Assembly (NCBI GenBank): GCA_025738555.1
Contig: JAOVFP010000004.1
Span: forward strand, 2,170,001 to 2,234,000
Direction of reading: 5' to 3'
Source of the DNA: Cyathus striatus
Lineage: Eukaryota; Basidiomycota; Agaricomycetes; Agaricales; Nidulariaceae
DNA: 64,000 nucleotides
Within the stretch, counting starts at the first letter, position 1, and each line of letters begins with the position of its first letter. Positions 47,774 to 58,590 of this stretch are shown here, one piece after another. The notes below the pieces were generated by a model that was not told the origin of the DNA, ran no database searches, and was given only the letters and a program-made list of their open reading frames with translations. The translations under genes and the position numbers were made by a program.

Positions 47774-48976
47774 CTACTGGAAAGCACCCTCCTCTGGAAC
47801 CTTAAGCACAACCTTACCAATCGTCTCTCCAGCTTCCATGACTACAAATTCAACCATCAGCCCACATCTACGAAAACATAGAGGAAAGAAAGAACATACG
47901 CGTATGAGCATCCCTCACACCCTGTACAGTAAGCTCCAACGTCTTCGTCGTAATACTCTTCAGTTTCCCCTCATCAAACAACTTAGCCATATCCCTTAAC
48001 GCCTTCCCCTGATACTCCATCTCCCACTTCAACGCCATCCTCGTAAACACGAATCCCCAATGCAAAGAAACACCCTTCTTCTGTCCTGCCCCGAGGCCGT
48101 CATAGCTCCCTGGTAGACCTTGTACCGCCAATCCGATATGTCCCCATGGTGCAACAACGTCAATTGCTTGGTCCAGGACGGACTTTGTGAGATTCGTGAA
48201 TACTAGAATGTATTTGATTGGTTCGCCTAGGTTGAGGGCTTCGATTTGAGGTTTGAGAGGTTCACGATGGTTGATGGTGTGTGTTGCGCCTAGGGCTTTT
48301 ACGTGGTTGATGCTAATCCTTTCATCAGCTCCTCTTCACTCAAAGAATGAAAAGGATAAGGACGAACCTGACTTCCCGACTCGCAGTAGCAATGATACTC
48401 TTCACCCCCTTCGCCTTAGCAAGCTGAATCCCTACACTCCCAACTCCACCGGCCCCATTAATAACCAACAACGCGCCGGGCTCGTTACCCACTCCAGTCT
48501 GATCAATCATCTCCCAAGCAGTGAGACCAACAAGCGGCACCGCAGCCGCATCCTCAAAAGAAAGTGACTTAGGCTTAGGAGCGACAACACGGTAGTCCAC
48601 CGCTACATACTCCGCATTGGAGTGCGTGGGCACAGTCGATCCCAAAAGCCAGACTTCTTCCCCGGTGGAGAATGCGTTAGGTGGCACCTGAGACCCGAGC
48701 GAAGAAACGACACCAGCGCAGTCGAACCCGAGTATTGAACCTGCAGGGAGCTGACCACCTGCCCACTTCCCTGCGCTATATCACAACAATGCGTGTTAAT
48801 GTGTGTGTGATAGGAGGAAAGGGGGAGAAGGTATACCGGATCTTTGCTTCGACAGGGTTGACGGAGACAGCTTTGACGTTCACTAGGATGTCAGTTGGCC
48901 CGAGCTCGGGAATGGGGACTTCAGCTGCTACGAGCTGGTCGAGCCCGCCGATTCCTGCGATGTTGATGGCTTTCAT
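47774..48976 (-). CDS. Zinc-less MDR dehydrogenase / quinone oxidoreductase-type enzyme Z7, intact
   Basis: Four exons: 48837-48976, 48368-48775, 47900-48318 and 47774-47841, joined by GT-AG introns of 61, 49 and 58 nt with phases 2, 2 and 1. They give exactly 345 codons (344 residues plus TAG), the usual length for this family. The N-terminal MKAINIAGIGGLDQLVAAEV and LPAGSILGFDCAGVV belong to the GroES-like domain. The Rossmann loop GAGGVGSVGIQLAKAKG sits at about 154-170. The C-terminus has WGHIGLAVQG, MEAGETIGKVVLKV. Catalytic and structural zinc ligands of true alcohol dehydrogenases are absent, so an NAD(P)H-dependent quinone or enone reductase role is likely. It is the only intact member of seven copies. 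Confidence 0.9.
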
Positions 48977-49540
48977 TGTTGTTGGTAGTGTTCTACCATC
49001 ACGTGAGTTACACCTCAAGGGGGAGAAGAACGGGAAGGGACGTACGGAGCGTGTGTCCTGGTTGAATGCGAGCGACCGAGAAAGTTACGAAGACGAGAAA
49101 AGGTCGCCAGTGCGATGGTGTTGTGAATAAGAATGGATGAGGAGATGCGGAACTGATTTTGGTGAAGTTGTTGGATGACAAGGATGGTTTGTTTTATAGG
49201 TTGAATGCGGTATAGCCAAATCAGTACCATTAACAATCCACATGTCTCCGAAGCACACATACCGAGATTCTATTCTTTGAGATGGGCGTGACAAAGCGGA
49301 GAGGGGAGTGTATCATTTGAATATGTCAATCGGTGCGGTGACAGGCAGTGGAATGTATGAATGGCCGTTAGGGATTGCTGGGGCATGATAGCACTTAGCG
49401 CTCATGAATCCCGCCTCGACGTAACAGCATTGCACAGTGATACAATGACACAATGACACATCCTGTCCCTATATCCCGTCTCATCCACTCCTACTCCGTG
49501 ACCTCGCATGGGCCATGCCGTCCGTCCGGATAAGATTATA
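48977..49540. other. Upstream region of Z7 and right edge of the array
   Basis: Promoter-side spacer homologous to 17049-17470; similarity to the other units fades around 49530. The relic W and the next DUF6533 gene are missing, so the array ends here. Confidence 0.5.
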
Positions 49541-50620
49541 AATAGCGGGGAGATAGCATATTGTTATTGTTGTGTCAATATACCACAATTCCCTGATGCC
49601 GTCGAATAAACTAAAACTTTCCTCTCTCTGCGAAATCTCTAATCCCGCAGAAAGCAATGTAATGGCCAATGTTAATCCTTGCGTATATAGCTGCAACCAC
49701 TCCAGTGCAGCTACAATTGCAAAGGGTAGTCGAAGGTCTTTCATCGATGCTGAGGCGATCCTAAGAGCAGGACGGTCGTATTGAAGAATCGGCTACAGAT
49801 CCGACGCAAGGACATCAAAGACCTTGTGAGGACGAACAGTATGAGTGCCACTGAGGCATGGAGGAAGAACGGGTGCGGGAGGTTGAGGAAGAGTGGACTA
49901 TTTGAGACGTGCTAGAAAGCTGTCTCGAATCTCCTAGACCACCGTCTTTGCCTTTCCTTCGTTATCTTTCTTCTCTCATCTTCTATTTGAATGCGCTGCG
50001 TGGGTCACAGTTGATTTGCAGAGTAGAGTGTGATCCTATGCTTAACCAGACTGCGTCGAGATCGGAAGACGCAAGGCGAAGAGGAGCAGGTTGGGTTACA
50101 ATGCGTAGGAGAGTAGCGGAGAGTGATAGTTGGCCAGATACGCGCAGTATATGGAATTAACGCTATCGCCGCTCGCCATCGTGGAGGAGAACGGTGGGGA
50201 CAAGGAAGAAGCTGCCAGCTCTGAGCATCCTGACGACGCGGTCATACGGGGCCCGAGCGCACGATCAGAAAAATAGGCGCTGAGTGTTATTACGTAATCA
50301 GCGGCTCTTCGTTCAAGTCAATCGACTAGCTCAAAAGCTTTACATCCTCTACAGTTGTCTAGCGATAGGTCCATACAACTCGCATATAAAAACAAAATTA
50401 CCAACAGCAGATATACTTATACATCTGTTAGTACTCCTAGCGTGTATTATTATATGTTCAATACCCCGAGCGACGAGACATGCCATTATAGACAGTTTTT
50501 CAAATTGCAATTCACGTTAATCGGTGCACCAACAGGGCGTACGAAAGCATCATTTGTGGTGATTCATAACTGTGGCTAAGCCGCTATGTCTGTACAATAT
50601 TTAAAATATTCCATCAACAA
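49541..50620. other. Unassigned sequence right of the array
   Basis: A minus-strand open stretch around 49560-49744 (IVAALEWLQLYTQGLTLAIT, LLSAGLEISQRE) has protein-like composition but neither start, splice sites nor family could be established. The remainder to 50620 shows nothing recognisable. Confidence 0.3.
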
Positions 50621-50635
50621 CTACATCACTGTTTG

Positions 50636-50735
50636 GGAGTCGAACTCAGATAAAGCACCTTGGAAAAGCACAAGCATGAGCGCATCCCATACACTATCGG
50701 AGATTTTATAGATGTAATCAAATTGCTACTCTTTT
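50636..50735 (-). repeat. Decayed tRNA-derived SINE-like sequence
   Basis: The minus strand carries a pol III B-box-like GAGTTCGACTCCC (50636-50648). The sequence to its right, ACACTATCGGAGATTTTATA at 50691-50710, recurs at about 52163. Partial copy. Confidence 0.4.
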
Positions 50736-50865
50736 AACACTTCGTACTTTCTTATTATTCAACTATTTGAGACTTACGGAAGAATAATCAACACGTTACT
50801 AAAACTGATTGTCATAGTATGGAAGACAAAAAACTAAAAAAGCTGAATAGTATTAGCGTAATGCT

Positions 50866-50934
50866 CTATGCCTGGAAGTCGAACCCACACAGAGAACTAA
50901 GCACCATGTGCTTTGCAGCCAGGCTAACAGAGGC
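50866..50934 (-). repeat. tRNA-derived SINE-like head
   Basis: Reading the minus strand: CTCTGTTAGCCTGGCTGCAA, an A-box-like segment, then after 40 nt GGGTTCGACTTCC, a B box. Length matches a tRNA head, but stems are imperfect, so it is not called a tRNA gene. Confidence 0.5.
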
Positions 50935-51479
50935 TTGTAAGCATGCAACACGAGAATAATATAGTATGCTCGATGTGATACTTTTTACTTCGTGTATTAT
51001 GTTACAAGCATCTTGGCTTATTAGCATGAGACCTGTGCAAGAGGAAGTCTTATATCCGATTACAATTGAGCGCCTGTAGCAATAATGAAGTCTGGAAAAC
51101 AAAAATGTTTACGCACACTGAATATTCTCTATCTTGCATTCAAACCTGCCAAGAGAAAGGACTTTCACCTCCATGCCAACAGAGAATTTGTATGCTTTCA
51201 GAAACGAAATCCCTATATACCGAATACTGGATATCTCAGGTCAGACTATTGTCTCACATCTTAGTCGAGATATTTAAGCAGATAATCAGTAGATATGTAT
51301 GGCAAAATTTCTCTATTACCTGATCAGCATCATAGGCCTTATTACTATCTACCTGTGTAGTAAAAAGCTCACTAGCATTGAAAACTGCGAAGAAACATCT
51401 TATACTTAGTTAAGTATGAGAAATAATAGCTCTACAGAAGCTCAAAAACTTTATGCTTGATGACGGCTCCATTTCTCTG

Positions 51480-51560
51480 CCATGTTTCGATTCTTCACAG
51501 AATCAAGCCACACGAACATCAAGTACCAAGGTATTTTATAGCTTGACTAACAGAGAACTT
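51480..51560 (-). repeat. Degenerate tRNA-derived SINE-like sequence
   Basis: The minus strand starts TTCTCTGTTAGTCAAGC and later has GAAGAATCGAAACATGG, a decayed B box. Weak member of the same family. Confidence 0.35.
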
Positions 51561-51669
51561 GTAGGTATGTAGCATGAGGGTTAGGTATACTGGATATAAG
51601 TGCTACATGTATCACAATTCAGTAGAAAAACAAATGTGGTAATGCTCAATCGCGACAAAGCTCACTAGT

Positions 51670-51733
51670 CTCTGCTATAGGTTTCGAACCCATTCTCCAT
51701 AGGATGTTAGTGATAACCACTTGTCCAACAGAG
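51670..51733 (-). repeat. tRNA-derived SINE-like head
   Basis: Minus strand: CTCTGTTGGACAAGTGGTTA (a good A box) followed 35 nt later by GGGTTCGAAACC (B box). Cloverleaf stems do not close well. Best preserved member of the cluster. Confidence 0.55.
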
Positions 51734-52361
51734 TGTATATTCTGTCGAAGTCCGATAATTTAAAGTACAGGCTCTATAATAGCTAAGTATAGTTCATCGA
51801 TATTTAGTTCTCGGAAGTGTGGAAGTCAGATATATCTACAGTAATGTATTGTAAAGACAACTAGAAAACTAATAGATAATTGTGATATTTCTACTGAATA
51901 TCGTTCTAGTGACAGCAATGTCCAAGAAAATGTCTAATAACATATAGCTCTCATAGGAAGTGCATTATTGCTAGCTGATGCAACAACTGAACATTTATTG
52001 TTGCGTCATTGTTCTGGAAGGTTCGCGCCACGGTGTTCAGTGAAATAAAATAGATGTAATCCGTTATAAAGTATCATATATCAACCCCAGCTCTCAAAAG
52101 TCTCCCGCTGCATATGAAGCAGATGATCATGAAGCACCACAGGAAGCACAAGCATGACTAGTACACTATCGGAGAATTTATAGATGTAATCCAACATAAG
52201 TATCTTTATACCAGTACTTCACAGGCGATATCTATCAAAGAGTACTGTTCAACGTTCAACGTTCATTAATCATACATCAGAAATTTAACGCGTAACGTTT
52301 GGGCCTTAGCCTGGAGATTGAGCAAAAATAGATGATATGACCTCTTTTAAATATAATCCAC

Positions 52362-52430
52362 TGTTGGGGAGTAGATCATACATCAAACTCCCATGAAACT
52401 CCCGGTTAACCACTTCACCAACAGAGAATC
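52362..52430 (-). repeat. tRNA-derived SINE-like head
   Basis: Minus strand: CTCTGTTGGTGAAGTGGTTA (A box) with a decayed B-box region TGATCTACTCCCC. The leftward neighbour is unrelated; the AKR gene's last exon starts 75 bp to the right. Confidence 0.5.
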
Positions 52431-52504
52431 GATAGACACAAAGAGTACGATGGCTACAAGCACTCAAATTTACAAATTCAAACCAGCTGATAAGGACTAT
52501 GAGA

Positions 52505-53979
52505 CTACAAAGCGGGAGTTTCCACAAACATCGCCTCCTGCATGAACGCAGGGTACCTATCACCCTGCGCAGCATCTGCCTTGTTTGCAACTTCCCTGAC
52601 TTCTTCAAGCTCTTCCGCAGAAAGCTTGAGTTTGCTAGCGCTGGCATTTTCTAAGAGGTACTAAAAGAGTGATACGGTTAGTGAGCCCGCAGGGATACTA
52701 CTAGTAGTGATAAAATAGTACCTTGACTTTCTTCGTCCCGGGGATAGGAATGATATCTTGACCTTGGCTCAAAAGCCAAGCGAGGGCTACTTGACCGGCA
52801 GTCGCATTATGTTTCTTTCCGATCTTTGCGAGACCATCAGCTAGTTTGAGAATGTTAGGGAAGTTCTCTTTGCTGTATCTGCAGAAGCCTTTTAATAATC
52901 ACGTTCGATCTATGTAAGGTAAAATTATTATACCTCGGGATCATCGTCCTGAAGTCGCCTTCCTCGAAATCATCAGGAGATTTCTGGAACAATTTCCATT
53001 AGACAAATGACAGGTATGACAGTGGTGAGCGAAAACCTACATATTGTCCAGTAAGTAATCCACGACCGAGAGGAGAATAGGCGATGACTGCAATTCCAAG
53101 TTCACGGCATGTCTTTAGAAGCCCAATCTTCTCGTCCTCGATATCCAAGGTGAAAGGTGAATATTCTACTTGAACAGCAGAGATAGGGTGGATGGCATGA
53201 GCGCGGCGGAGAGTTGAAGAAGAAATTTCGGAGAGACCGAGATATTTCACTTTCCCTTCCCTAAGTTACAACGCGTTGTTAGTAAAAACCAATTAGCTCG
53301 AAGGGCAAGATGTGAGCTTACTTTACGAGTTCAGCCATTGCGCCAACAGTTTTCTGTACACTTGTTAGTAAAGAGAATCTTTGAGATTTGGGCGAAGACT
53401 TACTTCGATAGGAACAGTTTTATCAGCACGCTACATGATTATGAAAATCAGCTCTATTTTCACCAATAGCAGGAACACATTTGCTTACGTGGAGATAATA
53501 CAAGTCAATCTGATCGACTCCAAGTTTCTTGAGCGACGATTCAACCGCCTGCTTGACATATTCCGGATCTCCGTTAATTGTACGCGGGGGAGCTACAACT
53601 CCAAACTTTGTAGCGAGGAAAATTTTCGACCTATTTCCAGTCTTTTTGAACCTACAGAAGTGCATTACAACGTTAGGAATGTGTTTAAGAGAAATACAAA
53701 TGGAGGAAAATGGTACCATTTCCCAAGAAGCTCTTCGCTGTCTCCATAGATGTCAGCGGTATCCCAGAACGTGCAGCCTGTTTCTAAAGTGGCATCGAGG
53801 ACCTGTAAGAATAACAGAAAGTAATGAGTTAAAATGAACTCTTGCAAATGTCTTTCTTTGTCTACCTTGAAACGTTCCTCATCCGGGTCAACAGACCCAT
53901 AATAGCTGGAAATACCCATCGCGCCAAAGCCAATTTCGCTGACTTGGTCGTTACCGATTTTTCGAGTTTGGAGAGACAT
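52505..53979 (-). CDS. Aldo/keto reductase, YakC-like (AKR13-type), intact
   Basis: Nine exons: 53866-53979, 53717-53802, 53489-53651, 53404-53430, 53322-53353, 53041-53260, 52934-52983, 52722-52878 and 52505-52660. Lengths sum to 1005 nt, 334 residues plus TAG, normal for a cytosolic (alpha/beta)8-barrel AKR. Catalytic tetrad residues are visible: Asp52 and Tyr57 in [16 protein letters not shown], Lys82 in IFLATKFG, His121 in [24 protein letters not shown] near residue 265 is the NADPH-binding loop. It likely reduces aldehydes or ketones with NADPH; the substrate cannot be inferred. Every intron is GT-AG and 49-65 nt. It lies outside the array, between SINE-rich DNA and the Helentron nest, and no paralog occurs in the window. 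Confidence 0.93.
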
Positions 53980-54523
53980 TTCTGTGCTAGATTTCTTGAC
54001 TGTGGTGAAGCTGGGGTTTTCAGAGACGAGATAAAGATTCTCCTGGATATGTTAGTCTTATATACCGTTGGCATTCTTATCTGTAAAAAGGAATGAGAAC
54101 TCACCCAGTACTGTCTTTACCTCTACTTGTCTCCGCTGACCCCCTAGGAACGCCTTGCCAAAGTATGCTCACTCAGCATCGTTCGGTTACAGTTCCATCT
54201 TCCGCTGGATACGGGGTGGCTTATGTCGTTAGCATCGCACCAGAAAGAAGGAAGAGTCACTAGTGACATGGGCACGTATATGAATTTCGTGCCATAACCC
54301 TTGCCGCAGGTGTTGCGTGTCCTCATTGCCGATGGTCCCTACATCCTTAGAGAAGCTCCATGTGACTGAATAATGTGTTATTTATGGAAGCCGATGGGTT
54401 GCGTGTACACTTGCGGTGCCCGTGCCAGCCCATACATGTGAACTACTTACAATAAAATAAGAAGGAATTGAAGTCGTCGACGGGAGATAAGAGGTTCCGC
54501 GGGCCAGTCGAACCCACGAAGCT
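53980..54523. other. Upstream region of the aldo/keto reductase
   Basis: Probable promoter region. A pol III B-box-like GGTTCGACTGG lies on the minus strand near 54510. No further gene is seen. Confidence 0.4.
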
Positions 54524-54673
54524 ATTCCCGCTACCTTTTAAGGTAGTAGTAGGGTTATGTAGGGCGATGAAAACTCGCTTTCTGCAGAGCGAACACCTCC
54601 CATCAACCGGAGTTTAAATACACGTGGTTGCCAAAAATGATGGCAACCAACACAATTCCCACACATAATGAGA

Positions 54674-56105
54674 ATAAATCAATAAGGCCGACAAGCGGCA
54701 AGGCCCGCTACCTAACACAACCTGATTCTCTCCAATAAATATATAATATATCATTTATATATGTAGTTAGACCTGTTGAAAGTGCACAAGCAGGTGTATC
54801 ACTGAAAGTTTATTGAATGGGACATCACATAAATTTATTCTTAATGATCCCAGAATTTCCAGTCATCCTTAGTACCTGCAGGTGTTACTCATCAATAACT
54901 TCACTATCATCTCGGCCCAATTTCCAAGGCCCACAAGCTACAATCAGTATAAATTGGTGAGAGAATAAGTATGTGAGGTCACATAGAGTTCACAAGAGCA
55001 GATCCATACAATGATGCACCAAACATGGTAAGTATGTAGTAGCTCCAAGCAGTTAGGATATGGGAATGATTAATATTTCAAGCTTACACATGGTTGCCAA
55101 AAGTAATGGCAATCATGCATTTTTCCTACCAAAAATGCGAGGTGTTCTCACATTAATTAAAATGTAGCACACTACACTCTGTGCAGACCACCTTGAAATT
55201 CTGTATATATACTTTCCATAATGTATACTACTGGAACAAAACTTTATAACATATTGGACTTATTTAATGGCATGATATACACCATCTAATTCACCAGCTA
55301 TATTTGTGTCATACAATCTATAAATTAGCCTACAGAAGTTGTTCTTGTTGGTATTTCTACCTGATATCTTGGACATATCATGTACTATATATGTAGAATA
55401 AACTATTTAAGTATCAAAGGATACAGGCAATTATATACTGAGATACTATAATGATATTTATGTAAGCCTTCTTAATTGTTAAACCTGAGAAATTGCATAT
55501 GTAACTGCTATATAGACTAATGTAACACTGCAGAAATTCCTGAGGATATGTAGAACTCATGCTTCAGAATAGTATTGTACACACAGTATGATATTTACTG
55601 GTAGGAGATGAAACACACATATCAATTATGTGTCTTGTTTTCAGTACAATAATGAAGCAATCTTTAAATCATCTGGATATTATATTAGGTGGTATACAAG
55701 TTATGTCTCAGAGAAATTTAATTTTTGAACAGTTCTGTAGCTCTCAAAGTGCTCTGCTGGTCAATGAATCATTTCCCATAAGAAAATGCAGCTTCATAGA
55801 AAAACTGCTTATAATATGCCACCAAGATATTAAATTCAATCCTAACTTTACATACACGTAGTTCAGACTATTTAAAATATATAATCAAAATTTCGAGGTA
55901 TTCCGAGCTGTGTGTAATGTGCTACAACCCAGGCCGCTTGATGATGCAAGAAACCATTCTCGTTATGTGTGGGAATTGTTGTTGGTTGCCATCATTTTTG
56001 GCAACCACGTGTATTTAAACTCCGGTTGATGGGAGGTGTTCGCTCTGCAAAAAATGAGTTTTCATCGCCCTACATAACCCTACTACCTTAAAAGGTAGCA
56101 GGAAT
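54674..56105 (-). mobile_element. Helentron-like element H2, complete copy nested in a sister copy
   Basis: The minus-strand 5' end is at 56105, with CTACCTTAAAAGGTAG at 56083-56098 on the plus strand. The 3' hairpin and GGCCTTATTGATTTA end is at about 54674. It is inserted in opposite orientation into the H2 copy of 54524-58590, so its body and the remaining host body form inverted ~1-kb arms. AT is present at both junctions, which fits Helitron insertion at AT without duplication or a 2-bp duplication. Short open frames (for example 55628-55861) are not recognisable. Confidence 0.78.
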
Positions 56106-57136
56106 GGCTTCTTGCATCGTCTGGGTTGTAGCACATTACACACAGCTTGGGATACCTCGAAAGTTTGATTATATATTTTAGATGGTGTGAAATACATGTA
56201 TTTAAAGTTTGGGCTAAATTTGATATCTCGGTGGTATATTATAAGCTATTTTTCTATGAAGCCTCATTTTCTTAAGGGAAATGATTCATTGATCAGCAGA
56301 GCACGTTGAGAGCTACGGAATTGTTCAAAGCTTCTCTGAGATATATTTTGTATACCACATAATATAATATCCAGGTGTTTTAAAAGTTGCTTCATTATTG
56401 TATTGAAAACAAGAGTAATAATTTTGATCACACATAATTGATATATGTGTTTCATCTCCTACCAGTAAATATCATACTGTGTGTACAGTACTATTCTGAA
56501 GCATGAATTCTACATATACTGAGGAGTTTATGCAGTGCTACATTAGTCTATATAGCAATTAAATATTCAATTTCTCAGGTCTGACAAGTAAGAAGACTCA
56601 CATAAATATCACTATATCTCAGTATACAATCACCTGAATCTTTTAGTATTTAAATAGCTTATACTACATATATAGTACATCATATGTCCAAGATATCATG
56701 TAGAAATATTATGAAGAACAATTCCTGTAGGCTAATTTGTAGATTGTATGACACAAATATAGTTGGTGAATTAGATTGTGTATATCATACCATTAAATAA
56801 GTCTATTATGTTATAAAGTTACGTTCCAGTAGTATACATTATGGAAAGTACATATGCAAAATTTCAAGGTGGTCTGCACAGAGTGTAATGTGCTGCATTC
56901 TAATTAATGCAGGAATGCCTCGCATTTTTGGCGGGAAAAATGAAAAATGCATGATTGCCATCACTTTTGGCAATTATGTGTAAGCTTGAAATATCGGTCA
57001 TTCCCATATCCTAACTGACTAAATTTATGTGACGCTCTCATGGGGGTTAGTTTTAATAGGATGTCCCATTCAATAAACTTTCACTGATACACCCGCTTGT
57101 GCACTTTCAATATGTCTAACTATATACTTATATAAA

Positions 57137-58508
57137 TAAAGAAATAGGGCCGACAAGCGGCAGGGCCCACTACCTCTTTATTTAACTGAGATTTACCATG
57201 ACTCAAGTGGCCCGCTATGCTTCTCCAGTGTTAATGAGTATAATTTCGGAAGACAATCCTTAAAGAAAGGGAGAGAAGACTCGTTCAACAGAGGCCAATA
57301 ATCGCATTAACTATATGGGCAACTTTCAGTTATGGTGCTGGATTGCAGGTAATCTTTAGTTAAGCATGTAACCACTCCTGGTACATCCCAATAAATGCAT
57401 CAGCACTTAAATGAGAGTCGTAAACGTTCGTGTATAGGAAGAATGATTGGATACAATAGTCCTTGAAGAACAACACTCAATATGAATAGCTCTCACTACT
57501 CGTATTATGATCATCCACATATGCACTCAGGATAAGTTCAAAGTTGCATGGAGAATATAGACATTGGTTCCCATTGACAGTGCTAAGACACGTTGGGCAG
57601 ACAAGTTACCAGCACGTGTTGACGTGTGCATGCACCTTTTCTTGATGGCACATGGAGCAAGCGTTCAACATCGGATTGTAGTGTCAATTCAGATTTGTCA
57701 TGTTCTAATAAGAAAAATAAAACTGTATATGAGATTTATGTAATGTATATTTACAGTATATACAGTTATATATACGGTCTGTATACTATACGATTGGAGC
57801 CTGACTCGACAGCGGGAGTAACCAAATGATGGTAGTCAGCTACTGAGAGTGAGTGCAGTCAGTGGCCAGAGCAGGTTATTCGTTGAGGAGGGAGGAGTGT
57901 TGAGGTGGTAGAGCACAATCTGCAGTAACACATAGCTACTAACATCAGCAAACACACCAAGGGAGAAGGCCAGTCAAGAATGTACCACAATGAAGGCAAA
58001 TCAACACCGTTGAACACATGAGAGGGTGAGGTGCTGTTGGGCTAGCCACAGAGTGATGGTGGTGGGAAGCAGGTGGGGGACTGATGGGTGGTTATAAGCA
58101 GTAGTGAGGTAACATAGAGCATATTAGAGCCTGAAGCAACACGAATTAGTCAGTGATCTGCACTAATACACAGCAATGAGAATGTACACACCAAAAGAGC
58201 GAACAACGTTGTCCAGCATGTGGGAGAGAATGTGGATGTTGGCAGTAGGATGAGGCAAATCGTGACAGGAGTGGAAGGTGGTTAGTACTCAGTAAGTAAA
58301 CTGAATATGTAAGAGAAAATCAATATTGACAATCACCCTGTGTCACAGAATGTCACAAGTGATCAATTGACCAACCAATCACGGAGCGTGAACGGGCTTC
58401 AACCAATCATATCGCCAGAAAGTGAGATCCCGACCGCGATCCACAAATTGACTTTTACGGTAATCCAGAGGTCCCCAATACCCAACTACCTTAAAAGGTA
58501 GTGGGAAT
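57137..58508 (-). mobile_element. Helentron-like element H1, minus-strand copy nested in H2
   Basis: Its 5' end (58486-58508, near-palindrome plus GTGGGAAT) and the next ~15 bp TTGGGTATTGGGGAC match the start of the H1 copy at 10959. Its last ~75 bp (57137-57215) match the 3' end at 13050-13126, including the GCCGCTTGYCGGC hairpin. At 1.37 kb it is shorter than the 2.17-kb copy; interiors differ, as expected for non-autonomous members. Interrupts the 3' part of H2. Confidence 0.72.
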
Positions 58509-58590
58509 GATATATTATAAATTTATTGGAGAGAATGTCAGGTTGTATCAGGTAGCGGGCCTTGCTGCTAGTCGGCCTTATTGATTTATT

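Larger units (their letters stand above)
2434..49540. repeat. Seven-unit tandem array of a DUF6533 gene plus MDR gene module
   Basis: The same order recurs seven times: plus-strand DUF6533-type exons, minus-strand MDR gene, minus-strand MDR relic, then the next DUF6533 gene. The first conserved DUF6533 exon starts at 5068, 13910, 19457, 25679, 30426, 37334 and 45190. The MDR genes end (3') at 7578, 15854, 22471, 27601, 33031, 39659 and 47774. Spacing varies from 4.7 to 8.8 kb, and much of the excess is explained by identifiable insertions. Non-coding spacers are also recognisably alike. The seventh unit lacks the MDR relic and homology fades near 49540. This fits unequal crossing-over producing a segmental array; the mechanism is inferred. 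Confidence 0.93.
50940..52361. other. AT-rich intergenic DNA with SINE remnants
   Basis: Apart from the separately listed SINE-like heads, nothing coding is seen. The ACACTATCGGAGAATTTATAG word at 52163 repeats the one at 50691, showing that SINE bodies also persist here. Confidence 0.4.
54524..58590 (+). mobile_element. Helentron-like element H2, split by two nested insertions
   Basis: The 5' tip ATTCCCGCTACC with the near-palindrome CTACCTTTTAAGGTAG (54531-54546) pairs with GGTAGCGGG (58551-58559) just inside the 3' hairpin and terminal CTTATTGATTTATT. Removing 54674-56105 and 57137-58508 restores one continuous ~1.26-kb copy: 54524-54673, 56106-57136 and 58509-58590. Junctions read correctly against the nested sister copy, for example ...GAGA joined to ATGGCTTCTTGCATC. 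No Rep/helicase coding region is seen; it is non-autonomous. Confidence 0.75.

Noticed and set aside
49481..49744. 87-residue minus-strand open frame as a gene
   Set aside because: Composition is suggestive, but no splice partner, start context or family is recognisable; left as unassigned sequence.
50866..50934. Possible tRNA gene on the minus strand
   Set aside because: A and B boxes are present, but acceptor and anticodon stems do not pair, and several degenerate relatives lie nearby, which suits a SINE head.
54755..57115. A ~1-kb-arm palindrome that could be a single giant inverted-repeat transposon
   Set aside because: The arms are two oppositely oriented copies of the same H2 element; excising the inner copy restores a contiguous outer one.
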